Part shown: one piece after another, positions 22,171 through 32,799 of the stretch
How positions within the stretch are numbered: position 1 is the first letter of the stretch
Layout: each line of letters begins with the position of its first letter
Notes under the pieces: generated by a model
Databases searched by the model: none
What the model saw: the letters and a program-made list of their open reading frames with translations, nothing else
What the model was told of the DNA's origin: nothing
Source of the DNA: Hygrocybe punicea
Lineage: Eukaryota; Basidiomycota; Agaricomycetes; Agaricales; Hygrophoraceae
Length of the DNA: 64,000 nt
Assembly (NCBI GenBank): GCA_963556145.1
Contig: OY744470.1
Location: 744,001-808,000 of the forward strand
Direction: 5' to 3'
Made by a program: the position numbers and the translations under genes

Positions 22171-24748
22171 AAATAACCTCGTGTTTCGACATCGATAGCA
22201 TGATCTGGGTCACTCACAAACTCCATTTTCTTCAAGCCATCAAGATGTTCGTGTTGCCATACGAAAGGAGGGAAGCTCCTATCCACAGAAACAATCACGT
22301 TTATGTGGACATCCTTCTTCCTCGTTCAGAGCTCGACAAGGACAGCGGTGGTCGATCAGAGTGGCTATCCAAGTCATTTCCTTTGTCTGGAATACCTCAC
22401 ACCCACTTTGCTCATCTTGGAGATGGTGCAGGAAGCGTGAACATATATGTTTTCTTTCCACGGATGATTCACCGGGACGAGTTCAGGGGCTTTCGAGTCA
22501 ACCGGATTCCTTTCGAAGTGCAATCTTTGTGGTTTACAGAGGTCGTCCTCCCTTCCATCATTGCCTCCACAGTTCCTGGCTGTTTGGAGTACACAGATTT
22601 CACTCTGGATGAGTGGAGATGGAAGGCTTCAGTAAATCATAGATTCGTCGACACCAAGACCACTCCTGTTCGTGCTTCTGCCCTTGATGATTTGCAGTAT
22701 TGCATGAAGAAAATCATTATGGAAAATCCTGACAATCTCGATCTCTTCGGTTCCTTCTTCTTCGTTTGCGACTTTCGAAGCTCCAAAGGCCTTACCGTGG
22801 AGGATGACCCCTATCAAGCTTTGATGAGGGAGTACCCCGGAATGGATTGGGACTATGCTATGGATCGATCCAATGGACAGCTCTTCCTTGACTTTGGGAT
22901 TTCTTTCCATCCAAATCCCAAAGATGCAACCCCTTTGGTCGGTCTTTGGAAACTGCCCGTTGTGCAAGGTTCATATCAAGCCGCTGGGATGAAGCAGAGC
23001 ACCATCCATAACACCAACACTCTGGCACAGTACGGTGGCATGCAGGCTGAAATGCAACAGGAGAGGATGAAGGCAGTCCAGTTTACTTTTCGTTCTTCCT
23101 ATGGCCTGTATTTTGAGGCCATTCGCCGTCCAGGGTCTAACTCCTACTTTTGCGAGGACCGTGAGGCTTACTTTGCCTCCCCCACTTTCCTCGACTGTTG
23201 CAAAAGATATGGTGGCATGTTCAAGGGTGCCAAAAGAAAGTCATTCGGGGTTAGAGAAGAAATTCGTGGAAGTGGACTGGCCATCAAGACGGCTTTGATG
23301 TCCGCAAAAAGAAAGGCTAGTTTGCTGTGTGTCTCTGGTGGTTTTCTTCTACATCTGACTTGCAGTATTTTGTGATCCAGGCATTGGATTACTTGCGGTC
23401 AGATCCCGTGTTGTGGGTTAAATCCGATCTTTGGTTCACCTTTGTGGGAAGGAGAATGTTGGAGCTCAAAAACTTCCAACTCAAGTTGTCAAAATCACGT
23501 CCCTCCAACTATGGAATCATCACTAGTCTGATCATGCATCTGATCCGGAACATCATCACCACCCCCATAAACATCTACAGCTATCTTAACGCTGCTCTCA
23601 TTGACCTCAATTTTGGTCCCTGCATAGAAAGATTTGGAATGTTCTTTCTGCATGATATAGACATTTCCAACAACATCTTTCTTCCAGGATTGGAGCAAAA
23701 CGACGATGATGAGGTGGCCAAGGTGATGAAGCTGGACAAGAGGGCACGCAAAAAGGCTAGGACAATCAATTTCATCAATTCTGAACCAAATGCTCAGTAT
23801 CCCATCGGTGACTCGCCTCCCTGGAAGTTGGTGGTTCAAGCTGTTCAAGACTCACCGGAGACGATGTTGAAGGCTTGGGAATGGAGTGCCATGTATGACC
23901 AGCACGCCCAGGCCAATGATCTATTTATCAGAATGACAGTCGATCTCTGGCTTACCGTGGTGGACGATGCCATGTATGGCCTACCTCCCAAGCCCACCAC
24001 CCTTCAAGAAGCCATGGAATGTTGGACGGTACAAGCCATACAGGCATCTTTTCGTAACTGCACATTCTTGGCTTCAAGCTACAATCTTCGAGGGGCAAAG
24101 ACCGGACAAAAACACTCTTCGTTTCGCTCGATGCTCTCCATCTTTTTCCCCGTTCCCGATGCTGGTTTCAATGCCAACTCTGTTTGGCAGCCATTGATGG
24201 ATAAGGGTTATATTGGGGAATATCATCATCTGTGCAAGACACTTTCCGAGCGTCATCTCCTGGAGATTAACACGGGGCTTAGCATCATCTTTGCTCACCT
24301 TCAGTGTCTTCCTGTCAGCAAACGATGCCAGGAAGGTGGAAGAAGATGTGGAACGATATGGAAGACACGCAATGGTTACATCGAGCTGGTCACCAACTCA
24401 AGATACTACAAGCTGGCCAGGATTGGGAATGTCACCAGAGAGAAGAAACCGGTGAGAACGAGGGTAAAGGCATCCACAGCTGTGATAGCTGCGAAATTGG
24501 ATCAAGAGCATCGCGGAATCCCATACAAAGTAAGCAGACGTGAATACAGGGATCGTCAAAAGTCCTGGAAGAAGGCAAATTTCCGCAAGCCTCCAGCAAG
24601 AAGACAAGAGGTCCAATCTGAGGAGAGCAGTGTCAGTGAAAGCAACGGTGATTCCACTGATGACAGCGACGATGGTGGCAGTGGGAGTTCAGAGATTGAG
24701 AAGAGTGGTGATACATGTTCAGAGAATGATGAGACAGGTGAAGAGTAG
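22171..24748 (+). pseudogene. Module copy B: 5'-truncated large protein gene
   Basis: Open from just before SCFDIDSMIWVTHKLHF to 23320, then an intron (acceptor TTGCAG at about 23365) and a second exon to 24748. It is identical to copy C apart from a few residues (for example NNIFLPGL against SNIFLPGL). The acidic N-terminus, the Ulp1-like domain and the first roughly 240 residues of the large domain are missing, and no natural start codon remains. The reading frame is otherwise intact, which indicates a young duplication. The upstream R1 repeat supplies a TATA, so it may still be transcribed. Confidence 0.8.
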
Positions 24749-24835
24749 TAGTGTCTAGACATTGAGCAGCATGAAAATACTTGTCCTAGAGGCTATTGAA
24801 CCATTAGATATCAATGGAATCATCTCCAAGACGGT

Positions 24836-26180
24836 TTTATGAATGTATTGAGTTACCCCCTGTTATAGCACAGATTCTTGGCCAGCTAGGAACCTCAAAT
24901 CACTTGACCTAGGGGTTATTTCACCATGGGTTCTCAATGGAGTCATCTCCGGGTCCATTTTGTGCATGCATTCTTGAGATATATGAATGTGCTCCTCCTA
25001 CCCCCTGACAGAGCACATGCTCTGGGCCAGCTAGCAACCCGAGATCACTTGTCCAGGGGGCTAGTTGATCATCAGATTTCATTGAAATGATCTCCCAGAT
25101 ACTTTGGTGAATGCATTCTTGAGATACACCAATGTGCTCCTCATACCCCCTAGCATAGCACATGCTCCTGGCCAGCTAGTGACCTAAAATCCCATGTCCA
25201 GGGGGTAAGTTGATCCCCAGATCGCAATGGAATCATCTCCCAGACCATTTTATGAATGCATTCTTGAGATATAGGATGTGCTCCTCCTACCCCCCTGGCA
25301 TAGCACAGGTTCCTGGAGAGCTAGCAGCCTCAAATCACTTGTTCTGGGGGCTATTTGATCACCACATTCCATTGAAACAATCTCCCGGACACTTTGGTGA
25401 ATGCATTCTTGAGATATACCCATGTGCTCCTCATACCCCCCTGACATAACACATGTTCCTGGCCAGCTAGCAACCCCAAATGACTTGTCCTGGGGGTTAT
25501 TTGATCACCACATTCCATTGAAATGATCTCCCACACCCTTTTATGAATGCATTCTTGAGATACAGCAATGTGCTCCTCATACCCCCCTGGCATAGCACAG
25601 GTTGCTGGCCAGCTAGCAACCTCAAATCACTTGTTCTAGGGGATATTTTATCATGGGAGTTCAATGGAGTCATCTCCCAGACCCTTTTATGAATGCATTC
25701 TTGAGATATGCCCATGTGCTCCTCATACCCCCCTAGTACAGCACATGTTCCTGGCCAGCTAGGAACCTCTAATCACCTGTTCTGGGGGTTATTTCACAAT
25801 GGGATTGCAATGGAGTCATCTCCCGGACCCCTTTATGAATGCATTCTTGAGATATGCCCATGTGCTCCTCATACCCCCCCTGTACAGCACATGTTCCTGG
25901 CCAGCTAGGAATCTGAAATCACTTGTTCTGGGGGTTATTTAACCATGGGAATGCAATGGAGCCATCTCCCAGACCCTTTTATGAATGTATTCTTGAGATA
26001 CAGGCATGTGCTCCTCATACCCCCCTTGTATAGCACATGTTCCAGGGCAGCTAGTAACCTCAAATTACTTGTTCTAGGGGCTATTTGATCACCACATTCC
26101 AATGAAATGATCTCCCAGACCATTTTGTGAATGCATTCTTGAGATATGCCAATGTGCTCCCCATACCCCCTTCTACCCCT
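24836..26180. repeat. Satellite of 145-146-bp period, about 10 units
   Basis: ATGCATTCTTGAG starts at 24966, 25111, 25256, 25401, 25547, 25693, 25839 and 26131 (variant at 25985): spacing 145 then 146 bp. Each unit also has ATGTGCTCCTCATACCCCC, CTGGCCAGCTAG and CAATGGAGTCATCTCCCAGACC. A diverged first unit lies near 24843. It begins about 90 bp after the stop codon of copy B. The units have diverged from each other far more than the two arrays have. Confidence 0.92.
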
Positions 26181-26194
26181 TGTTGGCACCATAG

Positions 26195-26329
26195 CTCCAA
26201 AACCGGTCCGCCAATTTTGTTCAAAATTTGCACAGGACATCTCATGGGTTATATGATGACTCTAAACCATCCCACCAAGTCAGATTTTGGTGCAAATTTT
26301 CCAATGCATTGCTACCAGGCATATATAAA
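26195..26329 (+). promoter_or_regulatory. AACCGGTCCGCC-TATA promoter module
   Basis: AACCGGTCCGCCAATTT at 26201 and CATATATAAA at 26320-26329, the same layout as in R1 and identical to the module in front of the TET/JBP gene at 47054-47182. Here no TET/JBP gene follows. Confidence 0.6.
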
Positions 26330-26334
26330 GGTCA

Positions 26335-26506
26335 GTCACTAACGCATCGAGTTCTTCAAGGGGAATGATACGTTCGGGTATTTCATTGTCATTCAGGTCA
26401 TCCGCAAATGATCCGTCACCAGAACTAGATGGCGAGTCAATGCGAAGGCTTGGTCACGGCGTTCAAGGGATGTCACTCACACATCGATGTCAAGTGGGGC
26501 ACTCAT
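26335..26506 (-). CDS. Possible small gene remnant cut by module B
   Basis: Two short minus-strand exons join across a GTGAGT-AAG intron to read MSAPLDIDV then an acidic stretch (SPSSSGDGSFADD, PERIIPLEELDALVTD) that runs into the end of the 4.16-kb duplicate. It may be the start of a gene interrupted by the duplication. No domain is recognised. Confidence 0.25.
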
Positions 26507-27022
26507 ATTGTGGAGGGCGGTGGACAGCGGTGTACGAAGGATGTAAGTTTTAAGGAAGCAGATGTACAAATTTGATTCAACAACCGACATGGGCAAACAT
26601 CGACCAAACTCATATAGGAGATCGAAACATGTAATTGATTCACTATTGATGCATGAACCAAACAAAGGAGATTGACATTCATGACATTGGGTAGAGACAA
26701 TTTGGTCGATTATATATACGTTGATTTGGAACGGTGCAGGTGCAAGGTTGTCTGGCAGATTTGACCGGGGCCAACATCCAGGATAGGATGTTGATTGGAG
26801 GTAGAGTTTGAAGGTGTCGGCTGTTGTTGATCATACAATTGGATATGTATGACCGTGACGTCCAGGAGTTCACATGCCTGAAGCCTTCACTGTTAGCGTT
26901 GAGATCGATATGTATTTGGAAGCCAATGATACCGCCTGGGGAGAGAGCATGAAGTGTGTGAGCAAGTGCAAAGCCACAGCACGTTAGGTTAGATCATGGG
27001 ACGATGATGAACCTAAGTTGCG
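26507..27022. other. No gene seen
   Basis: Mixed-composition sequence with only short ORFs. A CATATATATA-like stretch lies at about 26710. Confidence 0.4.
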
Positions 27023-27397
27023 CGCGGATCGAGCGTGCTCGATCCGCGGGAGTATGTATAATATATTTCTGGTGAGATACTGGAACGACCAGATTGTGGT
27101 AAGCGCTGACTCAAAATATACAGTGACTTACTGACGCGGATCGAGCATGCTCGATCCGCGCGAGGTTATAGATTCAATTGAGATCATCAGATGATAAGCT
27201 GCTAACCCTGTGCGCGGATCGAGCGTGCTCGATCCGCGGGCCCAGCACAAACTTGTCATCTCAATGTCTCTGTGGTAAGCACTGACCAGCTACCGCGGAT
27301 CGAGCATGCTCGATCCGCGCGAGGTTATAGATCCAATTGATATCATCGGACGATAAGCTGCTCACCCTGTGCGCGGATCGAGCGTGCTCGATCCGCG
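27023..27397. repeat. Five 26-bp palindromes downstream of the ParB-like gene
   Basis: Arm CGCGGATCGAGC, 2-nt centre (GT or AT), then the arm's reverse complement, at 27023-27048, 27135-27160, 27213-27238, 27294-27319 and 27372-27397. GT- and AT-centred copies alternate. The spacer sequence is also partly repeated (CGAGGTTATAGAT, ATAAGCTGCT), so part of the set arose by a roughly 160-bp tandem duplication. Confidence 0.92.
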
Positions 27398-27864
27398 GCA
27401 CAGGCCCTCACAACATCATCCAGCATGTTTTCGGCTTGGGACAATGGGCAGTTCTCACCGATCACGCCTCAACTCCGGAACCGGTACACGATGCCATTGA
27501 CAAGTTGCGATAGTACAAACACAAAAAATACGTAACGACAGTTACGACAAGGAGAGTAGGACGACGAGGGCGACAGAGCGAGATCGTGCGAGTGGTTAAT
27601 GCTGCGGCGCGGGCTCTAGAACGAACTTACCAGCTGCTGTCGAACTGCCTGACGCTTTCGAACTGCTCGATGCTTTCGCGCTGCCCGACGCTTTCGCGCC
27701 CTTACGCGCTGCACAGGGTCAATCATATCACCGAATGTCCGTCGACTGACTGCGTCTCACGTACCCATGCCTGATATCCTCGTCCCCCTGCGTGACGGCG
27801 CTTTACCGCGCGACCGACGGCTGTCCCCAACATCCACGTCTTCCTCAACTCGACTCACTGGGAC

Positions 27865-30800
27865 TCAAGTAGGTCCTTAGACCGCGGAGAACATTTTGAA
27901 GACATACCTTTCGGTTGGAGCCGTTGTGCCGTTTCCGGTGAAAACTCTGCGGACAAACGGATGTCAGCTTGCATGTTGACAGACTCAGCTTGACAGCATA
28001 CGTACCCAGCCCGAAGTCGTCGCGCTCACCTTCGCCAACATCGCGGACGGGGGTCACCATGCGGCCGGGGGTCACCATGCGGATCGCGTCTACACAGTTT
28101 GTGAGACACGGGCATGACGAGAGACACGACCGACTCACCGTCCAGGTCCCGATCGATGGGGTAATCGTCGACGTTGATTTCCATCAACCCTGTTTGTCGA
28201 ATCGGATCAGGTCACATACATGCCGCGGATCGAGCGAACTCGATCCGCACAGCGACGATGCGTGGAAAGGGCGACTCACGCTCTGATGTCGTGTCGACGT
28301 CATCCGACGTCCCTGATGCAACGCGGAATGAACGGTTAGGCCCCATATGATCCATGTTAGGTGCGCGGATCGAGCATGCTCGATCCGCGCAGTATGGACT
28401 TACCTTGACTCTCGCCGAGTGTGACTACGGATCAAGGCGTTAACTCAAACATAGACATGCCGACCATGAAGTACCCACGCTGCGTGACGACGTGCTCCGA
28501 CATCTCCACGTCGCTCTCTTCCTCCGGGGGTGCCGTCTTCGCCATGCCCTCGATGCTCGCCGCTTCCCCCAGAGCAGCAACCGGGACCGGGACCGGGACA
28601 TCTGCCTGTTGCATAGCACCGGGTTGCTGCGTGGACATCGAGTCCGTACGAGACTTCCGCTTCTTCAACGTCGTCGCGGACTGTTGTCCCGTCTTCTTCT
28701 TCCCCGCAGGGGCCTTGCCGGATGTCGTCGAACGCTTCTTGGGCACATGCGCTTCGGAGTCGTCCTCGCCCTCATCCCCGGACGCCTGCACGATTGGTTA
28801 TGCATCGTTCTACTGAGAAGTCCAGTACTCACCTCGCCTTCCGCGAACTCGATGTCGAAGAGATTCGCCGCGGTGTCGAGCTGTTTGTACCACTTGGGAT
28901 CGATCGCCACGTCCTCTTCACCGTCCTTCTGCTGGCGACGCACTTTGTCGAGTACGGCATAATTGACTGACAGGGCGCGGATCAGCTCTTTCTCGGCGGC
29001 ACGCACCTCAGCAGCCACGCCGGAAGTCTTGTCCAAATCGACGCGAGCGAATCGGAGCTTGTCGACCTTCGAAACGATCGCCTGAACGGCTCTGGTCGCC
29101 TCTCCTCGCCGCGACCTCGCGTCCGCCTGCACCGCGAATGCCTCCATGTCGAAGGTCTCCAATTTGGACTTGTCCACGAGAGCGGCGACCTTGACACCGT
29201 CCGGGTACTTCCACTGCGCGACCGGCTCCGTGCCAACGTGTCCTGAGCTGCCCACGGCGAGGGTGCCGACGACCTTCATTTGCGTGCTCATCAGGTCCGC
29301 AATTCCATCTCGTAGCAGTCCGCCGGCCTTCGACTTGGCGAGTAGCGCCGGGCGATAATGGGCGACCAAGCGTTTTTCGAGGACGGCGGCTTTCAACATC
29401 AACGGCCAATCGCGGGTCTTGTTCTTCGATTTCTTCCATTGCCAGGCCGTAGCTTCGATACAGAAGTTGTTCACTGAGACGTATCCGCGGTCGTGCCGAG
29501 CTTTCTCCATGGTGGCGAGCAATTGATCGTAATCGTTTTGAAGCGCCTCGGCGCTGCCGTTGACCCACTGCCCGCGCGTCTCACCTGGAGGGAAATACGA
29601 CTCGATGTCCGGTTTCGATATCGGCCGCAACGACTCCGAGGATTTCCCTGCACGAATATCCGATTCGAATTGCAAGAGGGCGTTGCGTTGCTGCAGTAGA
29701 TACCCGGCCATCTGTTCTCAGCGTCAGGGCCGTGTATTTAGTCTAAGTCGTACACAGGTGGTAGTACTTACGAGGCGAGCAGCATGCGGTCCATCTTTGC
29801 ACGCAGCATTGGTCCGAATCCCCTCCAACATGTACGACGTAAAGTCCGTCGCCGCACCGTGACGGTGCTGGCGTTCGTAGTCGATCAAGGGTTGAAACCA
29901 CCGGACAATCTGTTACAATACATATCAGTTTGCGTTCAATAACAAAGTTGACTGGCACTGCGCGATCCGAGCTTGCTCGGTCCGCGCACGCTGATGACGC
30001 GATGACTCGCAGGGTGTGCGCGATTCGAGTGTGCTCGATCCGCGCACCCGCCCGTGAGTGAGAGCCTTCGATTGCGCGGATCGAGTTAACTCGATCCGCG
30101 GACGTATGAGAATCCTTCGAGTCACAGACGACACGGTAGGGTCCGCGGCCCTAGACTCTACGCGCCAAACATCGATGCTCCGCGGATCGAGTTAACTCGG
30201 TCCGCGCAGCATCGATGCAATAACAACACGATGTTAGGCTTACCTCCCGTAGTGCATTCGCCGTGACCGTGAGCCCATCCGAAACGCTCATGATCATCGT
30301 CCGCGTCAACAACGGCAGGGGAGTGTAATCCGGGTGCCGATGCTGAAGCCATCGCAATTTCGACAAGATCGTATTGGCGACTCGTTTCTCCTCCTCGTGT
30401 GGCCACGTATTCTCCGCGATAGACTCTCCCAAGAAACTCACCAACGCCCGGTGGTACGCCGTGAAATGGGGCACGACCGCCGCGTGATCCGTTCCAACGA
30501 GTGTTCTTGGCTCCGTCGACGCCCCGGATGCAGCAACGAACGTTTTAACGAACAGATGATCCAACGCCTCTAGTACCTTGACCGTCAACAAATCCCCCGC
30601 GAACGCCGTATCGCTCTCCCGGAATTGCTTCCACACTCGTCTCACACGAACCTCCAAGTCGTCCTCATCCAGCCGTGCCGGGTCGTCCTCTCCAAGCTTC
30701 CCGACGATTTGCGCCCACTCCTTCGACGTGATCGCAAGCCCCGGCCCTTGGAAAAGGAAACGCAGCGTCGCGCCTGCGCATTCGATCACCTCGCCCAGGA

Positions 30801-31933
30801 TCTGCTCGTCCTCCATCAGCACACACGCCATCCCGTTCAACGATTTGCAAACGAAATAGATGACACTCACCCCCCCATGCACATTGTGCATGACCATCTT
30901 CATCCAGCCAACTGAGAAAAGTTTCGAGTCGGTAAAATGTCCCCCGAAACGGGACAGCGTAATCATCGCACGCAGACTGTCGGTTCCCTGTAGCAAGGCA
31001 CCCACCTTGCTGTCCGACTTCGCGGCGTCTGCGCGGATCGCACTCCGTTTCGTCTCGTCCACGGCCATCATATGTCGGACCAGAAGAACCAACTTCTCCT
31101 CTTGCGTTTCTTCGTAATGGTACAAGGTTATGTTCCGCGACAGGTAAAACGCCGCGCCCACGCCATCCGCTAATAACAGTGCTGGTGGGAATAAATATAT
31201 CGCGTAGCTGAATCAATATATCTGCGAGCGATATCGCGAGGAACTAACCTTCATCTATCACCTGCACGCCCCAGTGTTGCGCGGAGCGTATCTCGCTCTC
31301 CACGATCCTCAATTCCATCCGCAGGTCGATCGCTTTCTCGTACCCCTCCTTCGTCTTTTCGTTGACCCGCTTCAAGGCCTTCTGGATCGTTTGCGCGCGT
31401 TTAGCCTTCCCCGCACGGAATTCCAGTACGGCACGGACGCGATGTTGGCCGGACGCCATTACCCACTTATGCAAATTATCCAACCCTTCCAGCGTCAACG
31501 TGAGCGTCGGCATCTTGGCTCCCAACGTCAAGTCCTTCGTGGTCGACGCCAATTCGATGTAAGCCGCGCGCACCACGAACGGCAAAAGGGCATCGGCACG
31601 GAACCACTGCACGCCTTCGAGCTCCATCGACTGTACGAGGTCTTTAACCTTTTTGTCCTCGAGCGCTCGAGTGTTCCACGTCCCGAACTTGAAGTTCTCG
31701 TGGACTTGGACAATGTCCACCTTCGCGAATCCCAAAGTCGCGCCAAGGATCGTTTGAGTGTACGTCGCGCGTTGCGCAGGCGTATAGTTCACTTCTTCGG
31801 CCTGCTGTTCCTGACCGTCGTCAGCTAGCTCTGCTACGACGTTGTGTTCACTCACCGCTGCACCCTCCTCTGCAGTCCCCTCCTCCGTAGTCATCCTCTC
31901 GTCCTCGATCGGTGTGTTTTCTCGTGTAGACAT
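27865..31933 (-). CDS. Many-exon gene with ParB-like domain
   Basis: Start 31933 (MSTRENTPIEDERMTTEEG). Exon 1 (to about 31249) has an acidic head, then a ParB/sulfiredoxin-like region: ILGATLGFAKVDIVQVHENF, LEDKKVKDLVQSMELEGVQW and HKWVMASGQHRVRAVLEF; GQHRVRA matches the G-x-HR-x-A box of ParB nuclease/CTPase-type domains. Exon 2 (about 31182-30248) and later exons (29929-29790, 29711-28834, 28790-about 28485) are helical and unrecognised. A Lys/Ser/Pro-rich segment (PKKRSTTSGK, AGKKKTGQQS) looks like a nuclear signal. Further small exons read GESQ, TSDDVDTTSE, RLMEINVDDYPIDRDLDG and AIRMVTPGRMVTP, ending near 27865. GC content and codon use are higher than in neighbouring genes. Large introns carry palindromes. 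Role inferred: DNA binding; ParB relatives also include nucleases and sulfiredoxins, so activity is uncertain. Confidence 0.6.
28225..28248. repeat. Palindrome in an intron of the ParB-like gene
   Basis: Arm GCGGATCGAG, centre CGAA. It lies between the exons ending TTSE and starting RLMEIN. Confidence 0.9.
28364..28389. repeat. Perfect 26-bp palindrome in an intron
   Basis: Arm CGCGGATCGAGC with AT centre. The intron runs from GGCGAGAGTCAAG|GTAAGT to GCATCAG|GGACG on the minus strand. Confidence 0.9.
29960..30206. repeat. Four palindromes inside one intron of the ParB-like gene
   Basis: At 29960-29987 (imperfect, GCTCGG arms), 30016-30046 (imperfect), 30075-30100 (perfect, GAGTTAACTC core) and 30181-30206 (one mismatch). 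The last is nested in an outer inverted repeat (CATCGATGCT / AGCATCGATG), giving a roughly 48-bp hairpin. All lie in the unusually long intron (about 30247-29930) between TANALRE and IVRWFQPL. Confidence 0.88.
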
Positions 31934-32107
31934 CGGGTGCGCGTTGTGAGTGGGAAAGTTTGTGGCTTATGCACTGACTTGATAGTTCACACGTCGGAGC
32001 TGGATTCGGAGCAGTGTGCCGGACACGTGTAGGCCTCGTGTCATGGTTATTTTAATGCTGGATCTGTCTTTGTGTCATCGGTTGGATTGTCCCGAGTGTG
32101 TTGTATC

Positions 32108-32372
32108 CGCGGAGCGAGCACAATCGATCCTGCATCGGGCATATCTGATGCGCGGATCGAGCACACTCGATCCGCGCATCGATCATATCTGGTCCATCAT
32201 TTGAGTATCTCGAGTGCGCGGATCGAGCACACTCGATCCGCGCACCGATCATATCTGGTTCATCGTTTGAGTATCTCGAGTGCGCGGATCGAGTGTGCAT
32301 CGTGTCTACTTGGTCCGCGAAGCGAACATACTCGATCCGCGCACTAGAGATGCTCAAATGACGGACCAGATA
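32108..32372. repeat. Palindromes and long hairpin upstream of the ParB-like gene
   Basis: An imperfect copy at about 32108-32133, two with CACA centres and 12-nt arms (32150-32177, 32216-32243), then a hairpin of about 45-nt arms (32246-32372) whose arms are CATATCTGG...GATCGAGT and its reverse complement. The segment ATCATATCTGGT...ATCTCGAGTGCGCGG is also duplicated in tandem. No coding ORF is convincing between 31934 and 32736. Confidence 0.88.
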
Positions 32373-32736
32373 TGCTCGCTCCGCGGACTAAGTGTGTTCA
32401 TTGTGCGGTGCATGTGTGCTCCATCGACGCGTACATAGGTGACTCTTCATGTAACCATTTCACTACTACTTTAGCTTCATGCGATTCGATACATAAACGC
32501 CAGATCTGCTGAGTCTTGACTATCTCCTCTCACGTTATCACGCGGACCCAGCAGGCATACAATTCAATAGACTCATAGGCACGCCAACAAGGCATCCTCA
32601 ACAGACGCACCATATGCCATACCATTTCGATCCATTGCAGGCATCTGGATACTCACTGGTTGGGGGTACAAATCTACATCAATGGCTAGTCCGCCACTAG
32701 CCTACCCCAACTTATTTAGAAAACAGTATATATAAT

Positions 32737-32799
32737 CCTTGTCCTTGTCCTGGTCCTTGTCCCGGATCCCGCCCCGGGATCCGAGGAGTAGATTATTAG
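32737..32799 (+). mobile_element. Third Helitron-like 3' terminus
   Basis: A short CCTTGTCC array (32737-32763), stem GGATCCCG (32764-32771), loop CCC, stem CGGGATCC (32775-32782) and tail GAGGAGTAGATTATTAG. It is joined directly to the interior of an R1 repeat (TTATGAGATTG), which defines the element edge within the ambiguous AG. Its left end is unknown; the ParB-like gene island lies immediately to the left. Confidence 0.7.

Larger units (their letters stand above)
22168..26329 (+). repeat. 4.16-kb duplicate of 43020-47182
   Basis: Near-identical to 43020-47182 over its whole length (a handful of substitutions and about a one-base length change). It starts inside a coding exon, fused to R1 at the shared ATG, and ends right after the TATA box GGCATATATAAA. 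It holds the truncated copy B gene, the 146-bp satellite and a promoter module, but no TET/JBP gene. Confidence 0.9.

Noticed and set aside
24836..26180. CRISPR-like or coding interpretation of the 146-bp array
   Set aside because: Units are full-length tandem repeats with no distinct spacers; the host is a eukaryote; ORFs recur only because the unit does.
28492..28962. Plus-strand ORFs of 80-180 residues across 28.5-31.8 kb
   Set aside because: They are antisense to exons of the ParB-like gene, whose strand is supported by consistent splice joins and the ParB motif.
27023..32372. Palindromes as bacterial parS or as restriction remnants
   Set aside because: The sequence is not the known parS consensus, and the gene is intron-bearing and fungal; the relation to ParB is kept only as an inference.
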